DNA of 18,978 nt from Paracoccaceae bacterium (GTDB lineage Bacteria; Pseudomonadota; Alphaproteobacteria; Rhodobacterales; Rhodobacteraceae): positions 1 to 18,978 of the forward strand of contig PXES01000118.1 in NCBI GenBank assembly GCA_003564655.1, read 5' to 3'. Positions 13,561-18,978 of the stretch are shown piece after piece; positions within the stretch are counted from its first letter, which is position 1, and each line of letters begins with the position of its first letter. The notes under the pieces are model-generated. The model did no database searches. It was not told the DNA's origin and saw nothing but the letters and a program-made list of their open reading frames with translations. Both the position numbers and the translations under genes were made by a program.

Positions 13561-15345
13561 ATGCGGATACTGGTTTTCAATGCGGGCAGTTCGTCCCTGA
13601 AATTCGGGGTGTTCGACCTCTCCCCCGGTGATGGGCTTGGCGATGCGCGGGTCGTCTTCAAGGGCAGTTTCGACCGCTTCACGCCCCGGGGCTGCGATCT
13701 GAAGACACCTGCCGGGCGGACGCACGCGCCGCAGACGTCCCTGGCCGAGGCGATCCGTGCCGTGCCCGAGTATCTGGCGGGGGCGAGCGGGGTCACCGCT
13801 ATCGCGCACCGCATCGCGCATGGCGGCGAGGCCCATTCCGGCCCGGCGCTGGTCACGCCCGATTTGCGCGCCGAACTCGACGCGCTGACCCCGCTTGCGC
13901 CGCTGCACAATCCGGCCAATCTGGCGGCCCTTGATCTGGCGCAGGAGATTTGGCCGGACCTGCCGCAATGGGCGGTTTTCGACACCAGCTTCCACCTGAC
14001 CAACCCGGCGCGCGCCACGACCTATGCGGTGCCCGCTGCATGGCGCGCGACGGGGCTGCGGCGCTACGGGTTTCACGGCAGCTCGCACAAATACGTGGCC
14101 CGGCGCGCCGCCGAGGTGCTGGGGCAGGAAATGCGCGCCTTGCGGATTATCTCGCTGCATCTGGGCAATGGCGCGAGCGCCTGCGCCATCGCCTATGGCC
14201 AGAGCATCGACAGTTCGATGGGCATGCCCCCGCTGGAGGGGCTGGTCATGGGCACACGCTCGGGCGATGTCGATCCCGGGCTTTTCGGCTATCTGCACCG
14301 CGAGCTGGGGCTGGGGGTCGCCGAGATCGAGGCCGCGCTTTACCGCGACAGCGGGCTGAAGGGGCTGACCGGGGTGTCCGACATGCGCGATGTCGAGGCG
14401 CGCGCCGCCGCCGGGGACGCCGACGCGCAGCTGGCCATCAACATCTACGCCTACCGCGCGCGCAAATACATCGGCGCCTATGCGGCGGCGATGGGGGGGC
14501 TCGATGCGCTGGTCTTCACGGGCGGGATCGGCGAGAACGCCCCCTCGATGCGGCGGCGGATCTGCGACGGGCTGGATTTCATGGGGCTGCGCCTCGACCA
14601 TGACCGCAATCTTGCCGTGAATCTCGCGGATGGCGCGGTGGCGCAGGTCGAGGCTTATGGCGCGCGGGTCAATGTGCTGGTGCTCGAGGCTGCCGAGCAA
14701 TTGATGATCGCGCATGAGGTCGCGCAGGCGATGATGCCCGCACGGCGCGCGGCGGTGCGCGTGCCGGTCGCGGCCTCGGCGCGGCATGTGCATCTGTGCC
14801 CGCGCGCCGTGGCCGCGCTGTTCGGCGAGGGCTATGCGCTGACGCCCGGCAAACCCTTGCGGCAAAAGGGCCATTGGGCGGCGCAGGAGCGGGTGACGCT
14901 GCATGGCCCGCGCGGCGAGATTGGCAATGTCGCGATTCTCGGCCCCTTGCGCGACCGCACTCAGGTCGAGATCTCGCGCACCGACGGCTTCGCGCTGGGG
15001 ATCGACGCGCCGGTGCGCCAGTCGGGCGCGCTGGACGGCACACCGCAGATCCGCCTGATCGGCCCGGCGGGTGTGTTTGACACGGATGGGCTGATCATTG
15101 CCGCGCGTCATATCCACATGAACAGCGCCGATGCCCAGGCGGCGGGGCTGTCGGATGGCGCGCGCGTGGCCGTGCGTCTTGGCGATGCAGCGCGCGGGCT
15201 GACCTTTGCTGACGTGCTGGTGCGGGTCTCTGACGCGGCGTTTACCGAGATGCATATCGACACGGACGAGGCCAACGCCGCCGGGATCACCAGCGCGGCC
15301 GAGGGCGAGATTGCCCCGGTCAGCGCCGAACTTTCAAGCGGGTAG
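13561..15345 (+). CDS. Fused acetate kinase (AckA) - phosphotransacylase (PduL) bifunctional enzyme
   Basis: One uninterrupted 594-residue frame encodes two complete enzymes. Residues 1 to about 390 are an acetate kinase: NAGSSSLKF (7-15), HRIAHGGE (83-90), FDTSFH (140-145), GFHGSSHKYV (170-179), SLHLGNGASA (198-207), GTRSGDVDPG (231-240) with the catalytic arginine, and FTGGIGENAPSMRRR (319-333). Residues about 398-594 are a PduL-type phosphotransacylase: SARHVHLC (406-413), TQVEISRTDGF (467-477), ARHIHM (515-520) and EMHIDTDEANAAG (563-575). These supply histidines 409, 411, 517, 519 and 565 as zinc ligands. Together they interconvert acetyl- or propionyl-CoA and the free acid plus ATP through an acyl phosphate. 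The PduL part has no encapsulation peptide and no shell genes lie nearby, so it should be cytosolic. AAAGGA precedes the ATG. Acetate versus propionate preference cannot be read from the sequence. Confidence 0.93.
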   Translation: MRILVFNAGSSSLKFGVFDLSPGDGLGDARVVFKGSFDRFTPRGCDLKTPAGRTHAPQTSLAEAIRAVPEYLAGASGVTAIAHRIAHGGEAHSGPALVTPDLRAELDALTPLAPLHNPANLAALDLAQEIWPDLPQWAVFDTSFHLTNPARATTYAVPAAWRATGLRRYGFHGSSHKYVARRAAEVLGQEMRALRIISLHLGNGASACAIAYGQSIDSSMGMPPLEGLVMGTRSGDVDPGLFGYLHRELGLGVAEIEAALYRDSGLKGLTGVSDMRDVEARAAAGDADAQLAINIYAYRARKYIGAYAAAMGGLDALVFTGGIGENAPSMRRRICDGLDFMGLRLDHDRNLAVNLADGAVAQVEAYGARVNVLVLEAAEQLMIAHEVAQAMMPARRAAVRVPVAASARHVHLCPRAVAALFGEGYALTPGKPLRQKGHWAAQERVTLHGPRGEIGNVAILGPLRDRTQVEISRTDGFALGIDAPVRQSGALDGTPQIRLIGPAGVFDTDGLIIAARHIHMNSADAQAAGLSDGARVAVRLGDAARGLTFADVLVRVSDAAFTEMHIDTDEANAAGITSAAEGEIAPVSAELSSG

Positions 15346-15379
15346 GGGGGCGAGAGGCGGGGCAGGGCGCAGCACCGCC

Positions 15380-16450
15380 TTATGCGGTTGACGGCTGCAA
15401 CGTGATATCGCCCGCATCGGCAAGCGCGCGCACGCGCGCGGCGATGCGGTTGGCGACCTCATCGCAGCCGTCCGGGTCGGGGGCGGAGAGGAGCCCGGCA
15501 TCGTCGCGCAGGGTCTCGGCCATGCGTTTCGACATGTTCGCGAGCAGAAAGCTGAGTATGGCCTCATCCTCGGGGCGGTTGGCGGCAATCAGCGTGGTCA
15601 GATCTTCGGCCGGGACGGCGCGCACGACTGTCGGCACCTCGCGCGCGGCGACCCGCTCGGGGATGTCCCGGAAGGTGAAGATGGCCTGCCGCACACCCTG
15701 CGCGAAGCCTTCATCTGCGGCGTCCAGATCCGCGAGAAGCCTGTCACGCAGCGCTGTCGGCGTGGCGTTCAGGATCGCCCCCATCATCCGCCCCGGCGGT
15801 GTGGCGAAGGCGCGCGGCGGGCGGGCGCCGACCTGCTCGGCCAGCGTCGCGCCAATGCGCGCGACGGCCGTGGGCGTCACACCCTCGATCCGCGAGACGG
15901 CCAGCGCCAGATCGCGCGCGCGGGCGGCGGGCAGGCGCATCAGCAGCCGCGCGGCCGTGTCGGTGTCGAGCTTGGAGAGCAGAACCGCGCCCACCAGCAG
16001 CGCCTCGGCCTGCAGCAGCGCCAGCAGATCCTCTTCCTCGGCGAGGGCGAGTTTCGACCAGGGGTCATCCTCTCCGCTGCCACGCGAGAGGGCCCGCAAC
16101 TGCCGCGTCGTCCCTTCGTCAAGCACATCGCCCAGCAGCGACAGCGCCCCGTCCACCCCGTCGGGAAAGGCCACGCCCACCTGTTCCAGCGTCTGTACGA
16201 ATTCATCGACCACGGCGGCCATGGTGGCGCGATCCACCAGCCGCATACTGCCCAGCGTCTGTGTCAGCAGGGCCTGCATCTGGGGCGGCAGGTCAGCGAC
16301 CGGGGTTTGCATCCCCTCGGCCAGCAGCACGCGCACGATGATCGCGGCCTTTTGCGCGCCGGTCAGATGATCGGTGCGCGCCGCCGGGGCAGGGGCGGGG
16401 GCCGCCTTTTGCGGCGGGGACATGACAAGCGAACTGCGGTCTTGCGGCAT
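15380..16450 (-). CDS. fliG: Divergent flagellar motor switch protein FliG
   Basis: FliG forms part of the C-ring rotor and transmits torque from the stators. The 356-residue protein aligns with FliG by LTGAQKAAII near residue 29, AFATPPGRMMGAILN (214-228), GFAQGVRQAIFTFRDIPERV (248-267) and NMSKRMAETLRDD (305-317). It departs from the family in two places. The middle domain lacks a recognisable EHPQ motif (AEALLVGAVLLSKL at 148-161). In the torque helix the usual DDR reads AAR (268-270). The N-terminal domain also looks reduced after a proline- and alanine-rich leader. No flagellar gene lies nearby. The start at 16450 gives the longest frame; Met10 is an alternative and neither has a clear ribosome binding site. 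The 3' end lies 34 bases from the convergent AckA-PduL gene. FliG family membership is likely; normal motor function is open. Confidence 0.82.
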   Translation of the reverse strand: MPQDRSSLVMSPPQKAAPAPAPAARTDHLTGAQKAAIIVRVLLAEGMQTPVADLPPQMQALLTQTLGSMRLVDRATMAAVVDEFVQTLEQVGVAFPDGVDGALSLLGDVLDEGTTRQLRALSRGSGEDDPWSKLALAEEEDLLALLQAEALLVGAVLLSKLDTDTAARLLMRLPAARARDLALAVSRIEGVTPTAVARIGATLAEQVGARPPRAFATPPGRMMGAILNATPTALRDRLLADLDAADEGFAQGVRQAIFTFRDIPERVAAREVPTVVRAVPAEDLTTLIAANRPEDEAILSFLLANMSKRMAETLRDDAGLLSAPDPDGCDEVANRIAARVRALADAGDITLQPSTA

Positions 16451-16522
16451 GGGGGCGGGCGCTCGGGACTATCTTGTCCCGACCCTCGCCCAAAAGCGTC
16501 AAGAAAGCGTTGCGCACGGCAT

Positions 16523-16554
16523 AAAAAACGCCCCGGGGCACGAAGCACGGGGCG
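16523..16554 (-). terminator. Rho-independent terminator after the 54-codon secreted peptide gene
   Basis: Read on the minus strand, CGCCCCG (16554-16548) pairs with CGGGGCG (16535-16529), followed by six T residues (16528-16523). It lies 26 bases after the stop codon of the small gene and separates it from fliG. Confidence 0.85.
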
Positions 16555-16580
16555 CATCATATCGTGAAATCCGGGTCGGC

Positions 16581-16745
16581 TTAGCTGCTGACCGGCTCGA
16601 TGCAGGTTTCCGTCGCCGAATCCCACACCATACCTTCGGCGCAGGCCGAGGCCGTCTGTGCGGGGGTGTAGCTGGAACACATGGCCGCCGCCATAACCGG
16701 CGAGAAGCCGAGGACCAGTGCAGTGAGGGTTACTTTGAGTTTCAT
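16581..16745 (-). CDS. Small secreted Cys-containing protein, 54 residues
   Basis: A 54-codon gene beginning MKLKVTLTALVLGFSPVMA, a clear signal peptide with probable cleavage after an alanine at 19-21. The mature peptide of about 33 residues carries three cysteines: Cys23, Cys35 and Cys48. CAEGMVWDSATETC (35-48) resembles the C-x-G-x-x-W/F-D-x-x-x-x-x-C spacing of chitin-binding type-2 peptides. No function can be assigned. GGAGAGA lies five bases before the ATG, and a strong terminator follows the TAA, so the gene is very probably expressed. It follows purB after 68 bases on the same strand; I recall similar short proteins next to purB in related genomes, but this is memory, not a search. 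It is a periplasmic or secreted peptide and may form disulfides. Confidence 0.8.
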   Translation of the reverse strand: MKLKVTLTALVLGFSPVMAAAMCSSYTPAQTASACAEGMVWDSATETCIEPVSS

Positions 16746-16772
16746 ACCATCTCTCCTGTTACTGTTCGCGGG

Positions 16773-16799
16773 AATTTAGCACGATTCTTGCGAAAACAA
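16773..16799 (-). promoter_or_regulatory. Possible promoter for the 54-codon gene
   Basis: On the minus strand TTGTTT (16799-16794) and TAAATT (16778-16773) are 15 bases apart, in the short AT-rich gap between purB and the small gene. The spacing is shorter than ideal, so support is weak. Confidence 0.3.
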
Positions 16800-16813
16800 C
16801 CCCGCAGGCGAAA

Positions 16814-18118
16814 TCATTCGGAAAAAACCCGCGCAAAGATCGTCTCGACATGGCGCAGGTGGTAATCGAGATCAAAACTTGAGCGGATATCCTCTTCCGA
16901 CAGCGCTGCGCGGACATCGGTGTCGGCCAGCAATTCGGTCAGGAAATCGCGGCCTTCCTCCCAGACCTTCATCGCGTTGCGCTGCACCAGCGCATAGGCA
17001 TCCTCGCGGCTGACCCCGGCCTGGGTCAGCGCCAGCAGCACCCGCTGCGAGTGGATGAGGCCGCGAAAACGGTTCATATTGGCCATCATCGCCTCGGGGT
17101 AAACCACCAGCTTGTCGACCACCCCGGTCAAGCGGTGCAGCGCGAAATCCAGCGTCACTGTGGCGTCCGGCCCGATCATCCGCTCGACCGAGGAATGCGA
17201 GATGTCACGCTCGTGCCAGAGCGCCACATTCTCCATCGCCGGGATGACGGCCATGCGCACCAGCCGCGCCAGCCCGGTCAGGTTCTCGGTCAGCACCGGG
17301 TTGCGCTTGTGCGGCATGGCGCTGGAGCCTTTCTGCCCCTTGGAGAAGAACTCTTCCGCCTCCAGCACTTCGGTGCGCTGCATGTGGCGGATCTCGATGG
17401 CGATATTCTCGATGCTCGATGCTATCACGCCCAGCGTGGCGAAGAACATGGCATGCCGGTCGCGGGGGATGCCCTGGGTGCTGATCGGTTCAGGGATCAG
17501 GCCCATCTGCGCGCAGACATGCGCCTCGACGCGCGGGTCGATGTTGGCGAAGGTGCCGACCGCGCCGGATATCGCGCCCGTGGCGACCTCGGCGCGGGCA
17601 GTTTTCAGCCGCGCGCGGTTGCGCGCCATCTCGGCATAGAAGCGGGCGAAGGTCAGCCCCATCGTCGTGGGTTCGGCATGAATGCCATGGCTACGCCCGA
17701 TGCGCGGAGTCAGCTTGTGTTCCTGCGCCCGCCGCTTGAGCGCGTCCAACAGGGCGTCCAGATCCGCGAGCAATATGTCGGCGGCGCGCACAAGCTGCAC
17801 GTTCAGCGTCGTGTCCAGCACGTCCGAACTGGTCATGCCCTGATGGACGAAGCGCGCCTCGTCATGACCGATGATTTCGGCCAGATGGGTCAGAAAGGCG
17901 ATGACGTCATGCTTGGTGACCGCCTCGATCTCGTCAATGCGGGCCACGTCGAATTCCACATCACGGGCTTTCCAGACGGCTGCCGCGCTTTCCTTGGGGA
18001 TCACAGCGAGGGCGGCCTGTGCGTCGCAGGCATGGGCCTCGATCTCGTCCCAGATGCGGAATTTGCTCTCGGGTGCCCAGATGGCGACCATCTCGGGGCG
18101 GGAATAGCGCGGGATCAT
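16814..18118 (-). CDS. purB: Adenylosuccinate lyase PurB
   Basis: PurB cleaves SAICAR to AICAR and adenylosuccinate to AMP, both releasing fumarate, in de novo purine and AMP synthesis. The 434-residue protein has the normal bacterial length. The fumarase/aspartase superfamily signature GSSAMPHKRNP is at residues 264-274 with the catalytic loop serine. Other sites are the N-terminal MIPRYSRPEM, QGMTSSDVLDTTLNVQL (93-109) and RSHGIHAEPTTMGL (142-155), whose histidines 144 and 147 lie in the catalytic region. AAGAGG lies about eight bases before the ATG. The gene is divergent from the SulP gene across 248 bases and is followed by the 54-codon secreted peptide gene. Nothing is unusual in the protein. 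Confidence 0.97.
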   Translation of the reverse strand: MIPRYSRPEMVAIWAPESKFRIWDEIEAHACDAQAALAVIPKESAAAVWKARDVEFDVARIDEIEAVTKHDVIAFLTHLAEIIGHDEARFVHQGMTSSDVLDTTLNVQLVRAADILLADLDALLDALKRRAQEHKLTPRIGRSHGIHAEPTTMGLTFARFYAEMARNRARLKTARAEVATGAISGAVGTFANIDPRVEAHVCAQMGLIPEPISTQGIPRDRHAMFFATLGVIASSIENIAIEIRHMQRTEVLEAEEFFSKGQKGSSAMPHKRNPVLTENLTGLARLVRMAVIPAMENVALWHERDISHSSVERMIGPDATVTLDFALHRLTGVVDKLVVYPEAMMANMNRFRGLIHSQRVLLALTQAGVSREDAYALVQRNAMKVWEEGRDFLTELLADTDVRAALSEEDIRSSFDLDYHLRHVETIFARVFSE

Positions 18119-18197
18119 GGGCGGGCCTCTTGCATGACAGGGTCGCGCGCGTCATACGCGCAGCATGGGCGGGTCGCAAGCCATCGGCAGCGTCCAT

Positions 18198-18227
18198 ATT
18201 TAACATAATACAGATTATGGGCTAAAT
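18198..18227. promoter_or_regulatory. AT-rich palindrome in the purB/sulP divergent region, possible operator
   Basis: CATAAT (18204-18209) and ATTATG (18214-18219) are perfect inverted repeats around ACAG, and ATTTA (18198-18202) and TAAAT (18223-18227) extend the symmetry with small offsets. It lies 80-110 bases upstream of purB in an AT-rich island within a GC-rich sequence. It could be a repressor site or part of the purB promoter (TTTAGC and TTAAAT, 17 apart, read on the minus strand). The regulator is not identifiable. Confidence 0.4.
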
Positions 18228-18288
18228 GGATGTGGCCCACGACCCCCCCCACCTGCGCCATCTGCTGGCTCAAATACATATTCATACC

Positions 18289-18316
18289 TTGCAATGTTTC
18301 CTGATATAGCTATATT
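18289..18316 (+). promoter_or_regulatory. Probable promoter for the SulP gene
   Basis: TTGCAA (18289-18294) and TATATT (18311-18316) are separated by 16 bases. Both are good hexamers, and the -10 lies 50 bases before the chosen ATG. Confidence 0.5.
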
Positions 18317-18366
18317 GCCCGCAACACCGGACCCGGCCCTGCCATATGGCTGCGTCGATTTTCACA

Positions 18367-18978
18367 ATGACACCAGAAAGTTCCCCGCCCATGCTGACGC
18401 GCTTCCTGCCGTTTCTTCTCTGGTCGCGCGGCTATGACCGCAGCGCGCTGGTACAAGACCTGATTGCCGCCGCGGTCGTGACGATCATGCTGGTGCCGCA
18501 AGGCATGGCCTATGCGATGCTGGCCGGATTGCCCCCACAGGCCGGGCTTTACGCGGCGATGTTGCCGCTGCTGCTCTATGCGGCGTTCGGCACCTCGCCC
18601 GCGCTGGCGGTCGGCCCGGTCGCCGTGGTCGCGCTGATGACCGCCGCCGCCGCGGGCATGGTGGCCGAGGTCGGAACGCCGGGCTATGAGCTCGCGGCGC
18701 TGTGGCTGGCGCTGCTGTCGGGGGCGATGCTGTTGCTGATGGGCGTTTTCCGGCTGGGCTTCATCGCGTCGTTTCTGTCGCACCCGGTTATTTCCGGATT
18801 CATCACGGCGGCAGGAATTCTGATTGCAGCCAGTCAGTTGCGCCACGTTCTTGGCACAGATGTGAGGGGCCGCACCCTGCCCGAAATCCTGCCGTCCTTC
18901 TTTCGCGCGCTGGACGGCATCTCGGTGCCGACGCTGTTGCTGTCGCTTGCCGTGCTGGTCTTTCTGTTCTGGGCGCGC
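18367..18978 (+). CDS. SulP/SLC26-family anion transporter, 3' end cut off by the window edge
   Basis: N-terminal 204 residues of an inner-membrane SulP-family permease, which typically carries sulfate, bicarbonate or other anions. The family start is seen in FLPFLLWSRGYDRSALVQDLIAA, followed by TIMLVPQGMAYAMLAGLPPQAGLYA, AAFGTSPALAVGPVAVVALM and LSHPVISGFITAAGILIAASQL. Several hydrophobic helices can be followed. The rest of the membrane domain and any C-terminal STAS domain lie outside the window. The start is uncertain: in-frame ATG codons occur at 18346, 18367 and 18391, none with a good ribosome binding site. 18391 would give MLTRFLPFLLW, which resembles the usual family N-terminus, and 18367 was chosen as a middle solution. 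The substrate cannot be told from this part. It is divergent from purB with its own likely promoter. Confidence 0.9.
   Translation, partial: MTPESSPPMLTRFLPFLLWSRGYDRSALVQDLIAAAVVTIMLVPQGMAYAMLAGLPPQAGLYAAMLPLLLYAAFGTSPALAVGPVAVVALMTAAAAGMVAEVGTPGYELAALWLALLSGAMLLLMGVFRLGFIASFLSHPVISGFITAAGILIAASQLRHVLGTDVRGRTLPEILPSFFRALDGISVPTLLLSLAVLVFLFWAR

Noticed and set aside
13474..15255. Extension of the pgm frame to a 1136-residue protein
   Set aside because: The part beyond 13473 is antisense to the AckA-PduL gene, and the PGM family N-terminus with a ribosome binding site starts at 13473.
15374..15388. ACCGC/GCGGT hairpin as a shared terminator between ack-pduL and fliG
   Set aside because: Only five base pairs with no T run on either strand, and it overlaps the fliG stop codon.
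18243..18250. Run of eight C residues as a phase-variation tract
   Set aside because: It is neither in a coding region nor between promoter elements of the likely SulP promoter; chance in GC-rich DNA is enough.
18310..18846. 178-codon minus-strand frame over the SulP gene
   Set aside because: Gln/Arg/His-rich mirror of a membrane protein gene; no motif.

Overview
The window looks like a chromosomal segment of an alphaproteobacterium of the Rhodobacterales (Rhodobacteraceae-like). The reasons are very high GC with strongly GC-rich third codon positions, an adjacent sciP-ctrA pair (the CtrA cell-cycle regulator and its small inhibitor), folate-dependent TrmFO, a GluQ-RS gene, and a LexA box of the GTTC-N7-GTTC form known from Rhodobacter. 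No insertion sequence, phage gene, CRISPR array, rRNA or tRNA was found. It is mostly core genome with a few unusual items.

Layout. Bases 1-2577 lie on the minus strand: the 5' part of pdxA (cut by the left edge), a secreted DUF2059 protein, and mnmA. From 2726 transcription turns to the plus strand: sciP and ctrA, each preceded by a near-consensus CtrA box, then ligA and recG one base apart. Directly after recG is a self-contained unit of LexA box, strong ribosome binding site, a 33-codon single-helix membrane peptide and a rho-independent terminator. trmFO and gluQ follow. They converge on hisI (minus), which is divergent from a degenerate IscU-like scaffold gene (plus). Then pgm (minus) is divergent from a fused acetate kinase-PduL phosphotransacylase gene (plus). 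The last part carries a divergent fliG, a 54-codon secreted Cys-containing peptide and purB, all on the minus strand, then a SulP-family transporter (plus) cut by the right edge.

Functional themes. Three genes act on tRNA: MnmA (s2U34), TrmFO (m5U54) and GluQ-RS (queuosine of tRNA-Asp). LigA, RecG and the probable SOS peptide form a DNA replication and repair neighbourhood. SciP and CtrA form a regulator and antagonist module. The AckA-PduL fusion would carry out the whole acyl-CoA to acyl-phosphate to acid plus ATP pathway in one polypeptide.

The most interesting candidate is the LexA-controlled 33-residue membrane peptide after recG. It has the size, topology and control expected of an SOS-induced division inhibitor, by analogy with Caulobacter SidA. 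Next come the AckA-PduL fusion and the FliG that lacks normally conserved motor residues. All calls were made by reading the sequence; no database search was run.
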